Positions 33,108-42,276 are shown, counted from the stretch's first letter. The stretch is 64,000 bases of DNA from Myxococcales bacterium (GCA_029861865.1 JAOTYL010000002.1:1-64000), one strand, 5' to 3'. A program made the numbers and translations. Notes: generated by a model from the sequence alone, not told the origin.

Positions 33108-34013
33108 CTATGGGTCAGATGGGGTTGCCGAAGAGAGTACATCCGCGAGTTTTTCTCCACCACGAATGCCGAAGTCCAACGTTCGGATGGGGAATGGAAT
33201 CATGATGTCGTTGTCGTCCAAGGCTTTTTTGAGTGCGAAAATTCCGTCACTCTGCGCTTGCAAGAAATTGGCTTGCTGGTCGTATTCGATCCAGAAGCGG
33301 ACCACGAAGTTGATCGAGCTGTCTCCAAACCCCGTAAAGAAGAACTGCACGTCCCGGGATTGATCCCGCCCATTTAGCTCTTCTATAGCCTTTTGCACGA
33401 CGGACGTGACCTTCTCGAGATCATCACCGTAGGAAATCCCACATTCGACATCTACCCGTCTGCGCCCTGTGGCAGAGTGGTTGACCACTTTGCCTTGGTA
33501 GATTTGCCTGTTCGGCAAGATGACGATCTTGCCGTCGAGAGTCTCGATGGTGGAAGTCCGAAGCTGGATCTTTTTCACGATCCCAAACACGTCGTTTGTC
33601 TCCACCAGATCTCCGATCTTGAAGGGCCAACGTTGGTTGACTGCCAGCCCGACGCCGGAAATCAGATTGGATGCGAGATCCTGAAACGCGAAACCCAACG
33701 CAAGTCCGATGACCCCAGCCCCGGCCAAGATAGAGGCCAACGCCTTGTCCAGGTTGAGCACGCCCAAGGCGACGACGACCCCCAGCAGGATGATCGCTAC
33801 CGATATGATCCTCGCCATCAGGTCGCGCGCCGCCGCATTGGTCTGCACGCGATCGAGCGCGCGGCATACCCCCTTGTAAACCAACCGCGAAATGAACCAG
33901 AACGTTGCTAGGACTAAAACCGCAACGATCAGGTTCGGAAGCATCTCGACGAAAGCCTCCACCCAGCCCTGCAGCTTACCGACTAGCGTTTGTAAGAGAT
34001 TGTCTAGGTTCAT
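33108..34013 (-). CDS. mscS: Small-conductance mechanosensitive channel (MscS family)
   Basis: The 301-residue product has three transmembrane helices (about 24-45, 64-85, 91-110), with the pore helix TM3 reading ILAGAGVIGLALGFAFQDLA, rich in Gly and Ala as in MscS. The beta domain follows (PFKIGDLVETNDVFGIVKKI, then IVILPNRQIYQGKVVNHS), and the C-terminal alpha/beta vestibule ends with VVRFWIEYDQ. The length matches E. coli MscS (286). It opens under membrane tension to release solutes in osmotic downshock. It is the first gene of a minus-strand run with ribosome hibernation and protease genes. Confidence 0.95.
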   Translation of the reverse strand: MNLDNLLQTLVGKLQGWVEAFVEMLPNLIVAVLVLATFWFISRLVYKGVCRALDRVQTNAAARDLMARIISVAIILLGVVVALGVLNLDKALASILAGAGVIGLALGFAFQDLASNLISGVGLAVNQRWPFKIGDLVETNDVFGIVKKIQLRTSTIETLDGKIVILPNRQIYQGKVVNHSATGRRRVDVECGISYGDDLEKVTSVVQKAIEELNGRDQSRDVQFFFTGFGDSSINFVVRFWIEYDQQANFLQAQSDGIFALKKALDDNDIMIPFPIRTLDFGIRGGEKLADVLSSATPSDP

Positions 34014-34135
34014 TAGCCTGTCTCCTCGCTCATACGTCTATTTGGCGTTCCAGGAACCACAAGTCGAGCTCAGACGAACTGTAAGTTCGCTGCTGTGAAT
34101 GGTTGCAAAGAAGGCATGAGCGGTCGAGCGCTCTT

Positions 34136-34157
34136 GAAGTTTACGAGTTGTAACTTC
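34136..34157. promoter_or_regulatory. Imperfect inverted repeat upstream of the sterol methyltransferase
   Basis: GAAGTT (34136-34141) and AACTTC (34152-34157) form inverted arms around a 10-base centre. The site lies about 85-105 bases before the start codon of the methyltransferase, in a 226-base gap that shows no gene. It could be a regulator binding site or chance. Confidence 0.25.
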
Positions 34158-34239
34158 ATGCACGCCGGCGGCGGCGAAATCGTGGCTGTTGGCTGGCCTG
34201 ATTCGTGGTATCCGAGCCCCTCAATCACAAAGGGGTGTC

Positions 34240-35271
34240 ATGCAAGAGCAAGCGGTAAACCGGTTCTACTCCGACCAGCGAACCCGTGGTCGAGTGCGCG
34301 GAGCGATCAACGAGTACCTCGGATTCTTCGACGAATCGAACGGCGGCGACGTGAAGGCACGCCAGGCCGGGTACACGACGATGATCAATCACTATTACGA
34401 TCTCGTCACTGATTTCTACGAGCAGGCGTGGGCCCAGTCTTTTCACTTTGCCCCGCGATTCAAAGGCGAGTCCTTCGACTCGTCCCTCGCACGTTCGGAG
34501 CATACGTTCGCCCTCAAGCTCGGCCTGGCGCCGGGCATGAAGGTGCTCGATGTCGGGTGCGGCGTGGGCGGGCCCATGCGAAACATCGCCCGGTTCTCCG
34601 GGGCGACGATCGAAGGCGTGAACAACAACGACTACCAGCTGACCAAGGTGCGCAAATACAACGAGGCGGCCGGTCTCTCGGACCTGTGCTCGGGCTTCAA
34701 GGGGGACTTCATGGACCTCCAGGTGCCGGACGAAAAGTACGACGCCGCATACGCGTTCGAGGCCACGTGTCACGCGCCAGACAAAGTGGGAGCATTCAAA
34801 GAGATTCACCGCGCGCTGAAGCCTGGAGGGCTCTTCGCAGCGTACGAGTGGTGCATGACCAGTAAGTTCGACCCGAACGACACGGAGCATCAGCGCATCA
34901 AAAAAGGCATCGAGGAGGGCGACAGCCTTCCGGACATCGCCACGATTCCACACACACTCGAGGCGCTCGGTGCTGCTGGGTTCGAGGTGATCGAGAGCCA
35001 TGATGCGGCCGGCGCCTGCGACCCCGAAACACCTTGGTATCTGCCGCTCGTGGGCGAGACCAACAGTCTCCTGGCCCTTCGGCGTGGACGCCACGGCCGA
35101 TTTCTCGCGCGCCGTATGATTCGAACGTTGGAAGCGTTGCGGATCGCGCCCAAGGGGTCGACGGAGGTGAGCCAGATGCTCGGTGCGGCGGCGGAGTCCC
35201 TCATCGCCGGCGGCGAGCTCGGGATCTTCACCCCCAACTACTTCTTCCTGGCCAGACGACCGGCGCAGTGA
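34240..35271 (+). CDS. Sterol C-24 methyltransferase-like SAM enzyme
   Basis: AAGGGGTG precedes the ATG at 34240. The 343-residue protein shows the defining sterol methyltransferase signature almost in full: YYDLVTDFYEQAWAQSFHF (region I-like, residues 52-70), the SAM motif LDVGCGVGGPMRNIARF, VNNNDYQL, the family-specific EATCHAP (residues 174-180) and AYEWCMTSKFDPND. The length is close to yeast ERG6 (383). These enzymes methylate the sterol side chain at C-24. Bacterial homologues are rare but have been reported in Myxococcota. The stop overlaps the start of a Rieske oxygenase (TGATG), so the two are an operon. Activity on a hopanoid or other triterpenoid is possible. Confidence 0.85.
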   Translation: MQEQAVNRFYSDQRTRGRVRGAINEYLGFFDESNGGDVKARQAGYTTMINHYYDLVTDFYEQAWAQSFHFAPRFKGESFDSSLARSEHTFALKLGLAPGMKVLDVGCGVGGPMRNIARFSGATIEGVNNNDYQLTKVRKYNEAAGLSDLCSGFKGDFMDLQVPDEKYDAAYAFEATCHAPDKVGAFKEIHRALKPGGLFAAYEWCMTSKFDPNDTEHQRIKKGIEEGDSLPDIATIPHTLEALGAAGFEVIESHDAAGACDPETPWYLPLVGETNSLLALRRGRHGRFLARRMIRTLEALRIAPKGSTEVSQMLGAAAESLIAGGELGIFTPNYFFLARRPAQ

Positions 35272-36389
35272 TGAACGGCGGCGTCCACGCACCACTGGGG
35301 GCGCGATCGCAGCCCTTTGGTCGGAGAGATTTGGATCCTCTCGTCGAGTCGGCACGGGAGGCAACCTACCCCCCGCCCTACCCCGAGGGTTGGTACGTCA
35401 TTGGTCGGTCGATCGATTTTCGCGCTCGGCCGAAGTTCGTGCAGTGCGTGGGCAACCAATGGGCGGTATTTCGCGACGGTTCGGGGCAGGTGCACGTCCT
35501 CGACGCCTATTGCCCGCACCTGGGCGCGAACCTCGCCGACGGAAAGGTGCACGACGATTGCATCGAGTGCCCGTTCCACGGTTGGAAGATCCGCGGGGAT
35601 GGGAGTGTGGTCGGTCAACCCAACGAGAGCCGTCCAGATGGTCGATACCGCACGAGGTCGTGGGCGGTCGAAGAGCTTCACGGGTGGGTGCTCGTCTACC
35701 ACCGCCACGGAGCCACCAGTGACGGCCCGACGCCAGAGCCACCCTACCACATAGAGCGCGTTCCAGCGATCGAGGATGGCAGTCTCATGTGTCGGGGAGA
35801 GCACGATGCCGGATTGGTGCAGATGCACTTGCTCGAGTTCGTCGAGAACAGCGTCGACTTCCAGCACTTCGCGGCGATCCATGGACGCCTTCGGCTACCT
35901 TGGACAAAGATCCCGGTGCCCGGCATGACCATCCACCACGAAGCGACATGGCGTCGGGACGATACCCAAAAGCACGTGTGTTGGTTCGGGAACGACGCAA
36001 CCCTCGAGTTTCGTGGCAAGCAAATCAAGCGATCGGGCGCACATGCAGACGTTCGACTCGACGGCCCCGGAAGCATCATCCGATTCGACTTCACGCTCAG
36101 TCGAGGGCGAGGTCGCGTCGTGCTCTACCAAAGCCACACGCCGATCGCTCCGCTAACCCAACACGTCCGCTTCCGTTGGTTCAGCGGGCCGAACGTCCCC
36201 AAGCCTTTGGCGTCGTTCATCGTTGGAAATTGGGTCTCGCAGTGGCGTCAAGACATCGGAATTTGGGAGCGAAAGATCTATCGCAAGAACCCGATGCTCA
36301 CCCGAGCAGACGGTCCCATTCACCAACTTCGTCGCTGGTACGCGCAGTTCTACCCAGAAAAAGGCTCCAAGCACGCTCGTGCATCCTGA
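35271..36389 (+). CDS. Rieske non-haem iron oxygenase (sterol-type)
   Basis: The start codon at 35271 shares bases with the methyltransferase stop. The 372-residue protein has the Rieske [2Fe-2S] site CPHLGANLADGKV ... CPFHGW (C81, H83, C100, H103) and, 90 residues later, the mononuclear iron motif EFVENSVDFQHFAAIHG (D196, H199, H204 with N193). The layout matches the KshA/DAF-36 (Neverland)/SdmA group of steroid oxygenases, which hydroxylate or desaturate sterol rings. The tight coupling with a sterol C-24 methyltransferase strongly supports a sterol substrate. Candidate roles are C-7 desaturation or C-4 demethylation. A reductase partner is not seen nearby. Confidence 0.85.
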   Translation: MNGGVHAPLGARSQPFGRRDLDPLVESAREATYPPPYPEGWYVIGRSIDFRARPKFVQCVGNQWAVFRDGSGQVHVLDAYCPHLGANLADGKVHDDCIECPFHGWKIRGDGSVVGQPNESRPDGRYRTRSWAVEELHGWVLVYHRHGATSDGPTPEPPYHIERVPAIEDGSLMCRGEHDAGLVQMHLLEFVENSVDFQHFAAIHGRLRLPWTKIPVPGMTIHHEATWRRDDTQKHVCWFGNDATLEFRGKQIKRSGAHADVRLDGPGSIIRFDFTLSRGRGRVVLYQSHTPIAPLTQHVRFRWFSGPNVPKPLASFIVGNWVSQWRQDIGIWERKIYRKNPMLTRADGPIHQLRRWYAQFYPEKGSKHARAS

Positions 36390-36417
36390 GCCTCGGTTTC
36401 TGGTACGATAGGCGGCG

Positions 36418-37275
36418 ATGAAATCGACCCGGCGTTGGATACCGGTTCTCATGCTGTGCCTCGTTGCCTGCACGTCGTGCAAGAAGAAAACAGGCACTGC
36501 TCCGGAGGAGCCCACAATGACCGATGCCGCGACGAAGCCCGATATCAAAGGCGAGCAAGTCACCTATCGAGCAGGCGACACCACGCTCAAAGGCTATATC
36601 GCTTGGGACGCGAACAAACCGGAGCCACGCCCTGGCGTGATCGTAGTCCACGAGTGGTGGGGACACAATGAATACGTCCGACGCCGCGCGCGCATGCTTG
36701 CCGAAGAGGGGTACACCGCCCTCGCGGTCGACATGTACGGCGATGGCAAAGAGGCGGCGCATCCAGAGGACGCGAAGAAGTTCATGATGGAGTCCATCAG
36801 CAACGCCGATGTCGCGAAGGCACGGTTCTTGGCGGCATACGAGCTTCTCAAAAATCATCCGTCTACCGATCCAACGAAGATCGCCGCGATCGGCTATTGT
36901 TTCGGCGGCGCTGTCGTGCTCCAGATGGCGCGGGCGGGCGCTGACCTCGATGGGGTCGCCAGCTTTCATGGCAATCTCTCGACCGAGTCTCCCGCCGCGC
37001 CGGGCGCGGTGAAGGCGAAGATCCTGGTGCTCCATGGGGCCGACGACCCGTTCGTGCCCAAAGAACAGATCGATGCCTTCAAAGAAGAGATGAACGCGGC
37101 GGGGGCGGACTACGTCTTCATCGAGTATCCAGGCGCCGTGCATGCCTTCACCAACCCCGCTGCAACCGAGACGGGCAAGAAATTCGAGATGCCACTCGCC
37201 TACAACGAAGAGGCCGACAAGAAGAGTTGGGCCGAGCTTCAAAAGTTTCTCCGGAGCCTGTTTAGCGATTCCTAA
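36418..37275 (+). CDS. Dienelactone hydrolase-family lipoprotein
   Basis: The 285-residue product has a lipoprotein signal (MLCLVACTSC) and then a dienelactone hydrolase domain. The alpha/beta-hydrolase core has GVIVVHEWWGHNEYVRRRAR with the activating Glu, the nucleophile elbow GYCFGGAVVLQMA (Cys as nucleophile), HGADDPFVP (Asp) and GAVHAFTNP (His), so the triad is complete. The usual enzymes are cytosolic; this copy is predicted to be exported and acylated, so it probably acts on small esters or lactones in the periplasm. It follows the Rieske gene on the same strand by 28 bases. Confidence 0.9.
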   Translation: MKSTRRWIPVLMLCLVACTSCKKKTGTAPEEPTMTDAATKPDIKGEQVTYRAGDTTLKGYIAWDANKPEPRPGVIVVHEWWGHNEYVRRRARMLAEEGYTALAVDMYGDGKEAAHPEDAKKFMMESISNADVAKARFLAAYELLKNHPSTDPTKIAAIGYCFGGAVVLQMARAGADLDGVASFHGNLSTESPAAPGAVKAKILVLHGADDPFVPKEQIDAFKEEMNAAGADYVFIEYPGAVHAFTNPAATETGKKFEMPLAYNEEADKKSWAELQKFLRSLFSDS

Positions 37276-37354
37276 CGCGACCGCGAGTGCTCCCTTTCGC
37301 TCGCTCTGTAACGAGCCTCGGTGCGCAAGCTCGGTCCGTGGTAGTAAGCAAGCG

Positions 37355-38986
37355 ATGAAGCCTCCGAGCGTCAGAGGCCTGTCGGAAAGCGAGGAGGATC
37401 GCGCTTTCTTGCAACGGCGCGTCGCGCTTTTCGGTGCGTTCGTCGGAGGAGGCTACCTCTTCTTCTGGCTGTATCGAGTCGTGATTCTGCTCCTCGTCGA
37501 GGACTATGAGGGTTTTCGTCACCCGTCGTTTTGGTGGCACCTCGCGGCTGCGGTTCTTTTTCTCATGCTCTGGTTCTCGTGCCGGCTCGGGAAGCGCACG
37601 ACGCGCGCCATCCGGATCAGAGAGCTCGTGCTGCTCACGTTGGGTGTGTTTGCGACGGGAATGATGGGCGTCGCCATCGAGTTTGAGGCACGGCCGGACT
37701 TCATCTTGCTGCTGGCGCTTTCGAATGTGATCCTCGGACGAGCGATCTTCGTACCGAGCTCGGGGCGGTGGACTCTCACGCTCGGCGCGATCATCGGGGC
37801 GGTGCTTCTCACCTGCGTTTACCTCGGCTCGCTGAGCTTGGACCTACAAAAGTGGTCGGCGCTCTACCCGCAGATCATCGAGCAATCGCCTGAACACTTC
37901 GCCGCCGCCGTCATGGGCGAGATCGCAGCCTGGTGGTTGATCGCAGTGGCGCTGAGCGTTGCAACTTCGGTGGTCATCTACGGCCTGCGGCGCCGGGTGC
38001 GCGACGCTGAGCAGCTAGGCCAGTATCGTCTCGAAGAAAAGCTCGGCGAGGGAGGGATGGGCGCCGTCTATCGAGCAAGCCACTCGCTTCTACGACGACC
38101 AACCGCAGTGAAGCTTCTTCCGCCCGACAAGGCTGGGGCGGACAATCTTCGTCGGTTCGAGCAAGAGGTCCAGCTGACCGCAAGGCTCAACCATCCGCAC
38201 ACGATCACCATCTTCGACTACGGTCACACTTCGGATGGGTTGTTCTACTACGCGATGGAATACGTCGAGGGGCTGACATTGTCGGATCTGGTTGCGAGAT
38301 CCGGCGCGCAACCCGAAGGCCGGGTGGTGCACTTGATGCGACAGTCGGCCTCGGCTCTCGTTGAAGCACACGACATCGGCTTGGTTCATCGCGACATCAA
38401 GCCCGGCAACATCATGGTATGCCTGCATGCGCACGGCGGAGGAGGAGACTTCGTTAAAGTGCTCGACTTCGGTCTCGTCAAGGAAGTTCGAGGTGAAGGC
38501 GGCATCCAGTTGACCAACGCGGCGTATCTCGCCGGCACACCGCAATACATGGCACCCGAGTCCATCACCAACCCAGACACCGTCGATGCGCGCGCCGACC
38601 TCTATGCGCTTGGCGCCGTGGCCTATTACCTGTTGACCGGCACACACGTATTTGCGGGCAAGAGTGTCGTCGAAGTGTGTAGCCACCACCTGCACAGCAC
38701 CCCCGAGCCCTTGTCGTCGCGGCTTGGCCAACCAATCGCCCAGGATCTCGGAGAACTGGTGCTCTCATGCCTCGCCAAAGACCCGGCCGATCGGCCTCAG
38801 AGCGCGTTCGAGCTCGAGCGCCGACTGACTGAATGCTCCGGTGTCGCACCGTGGACCACCGAGGACGCGTTGGCTTGGTGGGCAACGCATGGTGAGCTCT
38901 TGCGAAAGGCACCCCCGCTCGGGGGCGAGGGTATGCTTACCGTCGATTTGCAGGTCACTTCCCGAGCTGGTCGCGACCGGGCATGA
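37355..38986 (+). CDS. Membrane-bound Ser/Thr protein kinase with N-terminal polytopic domain
   Basis: The ATG at 37355 gives 543 residues; upstream frame is non-coding. About 200 N-terminal residues contain five to six hydrophobic helices. The Hanks-type kinase begins near residue 223: LGEGGMGAVYRASH (P-loop), AVKLLPP (Lys), VHRDIKPGNIM (catalytic Asp), LDFGLVKE (DFG) and GTPQYMAPES. All catalytic residues are present. The usual myxobacterial layout is kinase first, membrane helix later; here membrane helices come first and the kinase faces the cytosol. Its 3' end overlaps the end of the convergent transporter gene by 32 bases. Confidence 0.9.
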   Translation: MKPPSVRGLSESEEDRAFLQRRVALFGAFVGGGYLFFWLYRVVILLLVEDYEGFRHPSFWWHLAAAVLFLMLWFSCRLGKRTTRAIRIRELVLLTLGVFATGMMGVAIEFEARPDFILLLALSNVILGRAIFVPSSGRWTLTLGAIIGAVLLTCVYLGSLSLDLQKWSALYPQIIEQSPEHFAAAVMGEIAAWWLIAVALSVATSVVIYGLRRRVRDAEQLGQYRLEEKLGEGGMGAVYRASHSLLRRPTAVKLLPPDKAGADNLRRFEQEVQLTARLNHPHTITIFDYGHTSDGLFYYAMEYVEGLTLSDLVARSGAQPEGRVVHLMRQSASALVEAHDIGLVHRDIKPGNIMVCLHAHGGGGDFVKVLDFGLVKEVRGEGGIQLTNAAYLAGTPQYMAPESITNPDTVDARADLYALGAVAYYLLTGTHVFAGKSVVEVCSHHLHSTPEPLSSRLGQPIAQDLGELVLSCLAKDPADRPQSAFELERRLTECSGVAPWTTEDALAWWATHGELLRKAPPLGGEGMLTVDLQVTSRAGRDRA

Positions 38987-41126
38987 GAGACCGCATGCTT
39001 TGCAGGAGCTCGTCCGGCGAGACCTTCGTCGAACGGACCGGGGGCCGTTCCGAGCGTTCGGTGAGCCGCGGCCAAAGGGCATCGCGAATTCGCTCGGGCA
39101 GAACGTTGTGCAGATACTCGAGCGCCGTGCCCCGTAGATTGGTGTCTTTACTCGAGAGCGCCCTGAGCGAAAGAACGACGGCTTCGCGATCGAGGATCAG
39201 GCTGAGCAGCGTAAACACATGCTGCAAGTTGCGGTCCTCGCGTGCCTCGAGCAGCGCATCGATTTCGCCTCGAATGTCAGGAGAAACTTCTTCGCTGAGA
39301 CGTCGTTGCTGCCATCGTTCCTGATCCGCTGCGACCTCTCGTTCGATCGCTTCCATGATCGTTCGGTCTGGGACGTCGAGGTTCGGGTTCTCGCGATGCA
39401 AAACTGAGAGCGCGTGCCCGCAGCGATAGCGAACATCGAACTCCGCGTCCCGAAGGCCTTCCAACAAGCCAGCGATGGCGCGCGGGTCGGAGACTCTCCT
39501 CAACAGCCGTGGAATTCGGCGGCGCGTGGCAAAAGGACTGTCGTCGGAAAGCATTGCATCGACCAGCTGACCGATGATCCGCGGGCTCATGCGCTCCAAG
39601 GCGTGGTGAGCAGGCCGAGCGTAGACGTCGTTTCCGAGCAAGTCGATCACATGAGCGGCGAATCGAGGGCTGAGGGATTCGTCCAGCAGAACTGTCAGCA
39701 CCCGCTCTGGCTCGTTGGACAATAGATCGGAAAGCTGGCCGATCCAGATCTGCCGATCACCGGCCCTTCCGTGGACGTCACGCTTGCGTTCGAGTGCTTC
39801 AATGCTGTCGAGAAGCTCTTGACGATTCATCATCGCGGCGCTCTCGGCAAAAGTATGAAGGGTCGTGGCGTCGACGATATCATCGGCCTGAAGCACGATC
39901 GACCCATCGCGCAGGCTCGTGGCGAGCTCGTGCACGTAGCCGTCGCGTAGTTGGAGGACCATCCAAGCGGAGATCAGCGCCACGAGGGTCGCGATCAAAA
40001 GCACCCACGACGTTGCGCCATCGACCGTGGCTGGGATTGCGACGATCACCATGATGATGGCGCTCCCGATCCCGTACCCAATTCGGTTGCAGGCGATGTC
40101 GATGAGCGCCTTGGTCGCCCGCTTCTTGAGCGGTTGAACCGGCGTGTAGAGAAGCTCGTACCCCGTGCGGAATAGGGAGCTCGAAACGACGGTCTGCGTT
40201 CCACGGGCGAGGGCAGTCGTCCAAAGCCGCGTCCACGCGGCACCCAAGCCGGCGCTGAGCGCGACTGCCAACGGCAGAATGGCCATCGTCCCACCGAGGC
40301 CGATCTTTTCTAAAAGCGGCTTTGCGGCGCCGGCTTGCATCACGAACGTCAGCAACGAAGTCGCCATGTAGAAGATTGCAAAGAAAGACAGAAGGCCCGC
40401 CGAGTCGGTGAAGCGCGCGTCGGCCTCTGCCTTCATCGCGTAATCCACGAACACACCGACGGTGCCGAGCAGCACGACCGTCACCGCGACTCTGCGGAGA
40501 TACGCGTCTTTGCGAATGGTTTGGATGCCAAACTTCGCCTGCTCCCCGGACGACCTTCTCGGTTGAGTGGGCTTGCCCATGTTCCAGACACCGAGCGCAA
40601 CCAGCAAGCTCACCGCAGCGAGGCCGTAGAGAACGACCGCGAGCGTGAAGTATTCCGAAAGAAGGAGCGCTACGATCCCTCCCAACACACCACCCAACGC
40701 GGCTGCCGTACCAGCGCGAGCGACTACGGTTTTTGCATAAAGCGGATCAAACCGTTCGTTGACGACGGATGAGAACGCGCTCACCACTAGAGCGCCGACG
40801 ACGCTGACGTGAACGTAGGTGACCACTGCGATGCTCTGCGGAAAGACGTCTAGCAGAGCTGCCTCCAAAACGAACACCGCTCCGTGGATGACCGCGAGAA
40901 CGAGCGCTGTGGCACGAGGACCCCAACGGGGCATCAAGCGGCCGACCCACACGGCGGCCAACAACGAAAGAGCCGCCGCGGCCAACATCACGCGAGGCAA
41001 GTACACCGCTGCGTATTCGGTCAAAAACAAGGTGTCGCGGACTGCACGGCCCGCGACCAGCTGTGCGACCATCGGGATCGACGTTAGGATCGCAACCGAT
41101 GCTGCGCGCTCGCGGGCTGGTTCCAC
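38955..41126 (-). CDS. NTT (ADP/ATP translocase)-like membrane transporter with C-terminal HEAT-repeat domain
   Basis: The 723-residue protein has about eleven hydrophobic helices in its first 410 residues, laid out like the major facilitator/NTT superfamily, with a repeated VTVVLLGTVGVFVDYAMKAE region in the middle. The remaining 300 residues are soluble and helical, with HEAT-like units such as DPRAIAGLLEGLRDAEFDVR and REAVVLSLRALSSKDTNLRG. The combination is found in NTT-type proteins of various free-living bacteria, where transport of nucleotides has not been shown. It converges on the kinase gene with a 32-base overlap of coding ends. Confidence 0.75.
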   Translation of the reverse strand: MEPARERAASVAILTSIPMVAQLVAGRAVRDTLFLTEYAAVYLPRVMLAAAALSLLAAVWVGRLMPRWGPRATALVLAVIHGAVFVLEAALLDVFPQSIAVVTYVHVSVVGALVVSAFSSVVNERFDPLYAKTVVARAGTAAALGGVLGGIVALLLSEYFTLAVVLYGLAAVSLLVALGVWNMGKPTQPRRSSGEQAKFGIQTIRKDAYLRRVAVTVVLLGTVGVFVDYAMKAEADARFTDSAGLLSFFAIFYMATSLLTFVMQAGAAKPLLEKIGLGGTMAILPLAVALSAGLGAAWTRLWTTALARGTQTVVSSSLFRTGYELLYTPVQPLKKRATKALIDIACNRIGYGIGSAIIMVIVAIPATVDGATSWVLLIATLVALISAWMVLQLRDGYVHELATSLRDGSIVLQADDIVDATTLHTFAESAAMMNRQELLDSIEALERKRDVHGRAGDRQIWIGQLSDLLSNEPERVLTVLLDESLSPRFAAHVIDLLGNDVYARPAHHALERMSPRIIGQLVDAMLSDDSPFATRRRIPRLLRRVSDPRAIAGLLEGLRDAEFDVRYRCGHALSVLHRENPNLDVPDRTIMEAIEREVAADQERWQQRRLSEEVSPDIRGEIDALLEAREDRNLQHVFTLLSLILDREAVVLSLRALSSKDTNLRGTALEYLHNVLPERIRDALWPRLTERSERPPVRSTKVSPDELLQSMRSLMPGRDQLGK

Positions 41127-41607
41127 AACTCGCTAACCCTCTTCTTTCGGCACCTTGAACGCTCGTGTCATCCAGACCATCGACGCGACCACGAACGTGT
41201 TGGGACGAGCCGCACTCGAGCCCCGTTTCAGTGCTCCAACCCTCGTTGCTGAATCGTCATCCACTGGGCGCATAGTACCCGGTCGAACGGGATTTGACAT
41301 AGACGTCGGCGTGCTGTGCGGTCGGGCGACGTGTCGTACAGCTCCTTTTCGGTCATGGTCGGAGACGACACGCTGACGAGGCACCGAGGCCGTCGGGTCG
41401 AAGGGCATCACCATCGGCGGCACGGTCCCCGGCGGCAGATAGAACATGTCGCTGACCGCATACGAGGCGACCTAGCTCATCGCCGTCTCGAAGGCGTGAA
41501 TCACGGAATCCCACCTATGCGCATGAGGCGCCTAGGTTCTCCCGCTTCGCGTCATACTCTAAGCCGAGTAGTTCTGAGGGCCCCTCGGAGCTATCAGGGA
41601 ATGAGCG
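41127..41607. other. Gap without a convincing gene; degenerate minus-strand reading frame
   Basis: No convincing gene was found in this 481-base gap. On the minus strand a frame with one internal TAG (near 41473) reads HAFETAMS, stop, VASYAVSDMFYLPPGTVPPM, then loses protein-like character. The phrase recalls the C-terminal part of some cupin-like proteins (MFYLPPG), but the match is too short to name. It may be a decayed gene. The promoter for the methyltransferase at 41608 should lie at the right end, but no clear -35/-10 pair was seen. Confidence 0.3.
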
Positions 41608-42276
41608 ATGAGCAGCTTTGTCTGGATGAAGTTCCTCGAGTCGTCTCCCGGCCGCTATGACCGGGGTGTCGCGCTCTTATCTAAGGGGCGCATCGCAGAG
41701 GTCTATGAGACGATCGCCGAGCTCGCGGCATCGCCTGGAAAACGGGTTCTGGACATTGGCTGCGGCACCGGTGGGGTGTCGCTCGCCTGTGCGGCAAAAG
41801 GCGCTCAGGTGATTGCGATCGATTCGAACGCCGGGATGCTCGACATCGCCTGCGCGAAGCCTGTTCCGCGCGATCAGGGGGGCGACGTTGAGTGGATCGA
41901 AATGGGTCTTGCAGAGATCGAAGACCGATTTGGCGAAGCACACTTCGATGCAATCGTCTCCTGCCTCGTGTTCAGTGAGCTTTCGCCTGACGAGCAAGTT
42001 TACGCGCTTGACATCGCGCGCTCCCGATTGGTGCCCGGCGGGCGCCTGGTGATTGCCGATGAGGCTCTGCCCACGTCGGGACCCGAGCGGCTATGGTACC
42101 GCATGCGACAGCTTCCTCTTGCCCTGGTCACCTATTTGCTAACCCAAACGAGCACGCGACCGGTCGAGGGCCTCGCCGAAAGCATTCGACTAGCCGGTTT
42201 TGGTCGGGTTGAAGAAACGCGTCTTTGGGGGGATACGTTCATCGTCGTCAGTGCCGTCCGAGAGGATGTCGGATGA
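41608..42276 (+). CDS. Class I SAM methyltransferase, CpaM-like (corrinoid protein-associated)
   Basis: The 222-residue product is a small SAM-dependent methyltransferase: VLDIGCGTGGVSLACAAKGA (motif I), DSNAGMLDIA, FDAIVSCLVFSELSPDE (motif IV region) and RLVPGGRLVIADEALP (post-motif). The opening SSFVWMKFLESSPGRYDRGV and the ending GDTFIVVSAVRE also look characteristic of a narrow group I recall as CpaM, found next to HgcAB-like corrinoid fusion proteins. Its stop overlaps the start of exactly such a protein (ATGA at 42273-42276). It may supply or accept the methyl group on the corrinoid, or methylate an unknown product. Confidence 0.8.
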   Translation: MSSFVWMKFLESSPGRYDRGVALLSKGRIAEVYETIAELAASPGKRVLDIGCGTGGVSLACAAKGAQVIAIDSNAGMLDIACAKPVPRDQGGDVEWIEMGLAEIEDRFGEAHFDAIVSCLVFSELSPDEQVYALDIARSRLVPGGRLVIADEALPTSGPERLWYRMRQLPLALVTYLLTQTSTRPVEGLAESIRLAGFGRVEETRLWGDTFIVVSAVREDVG

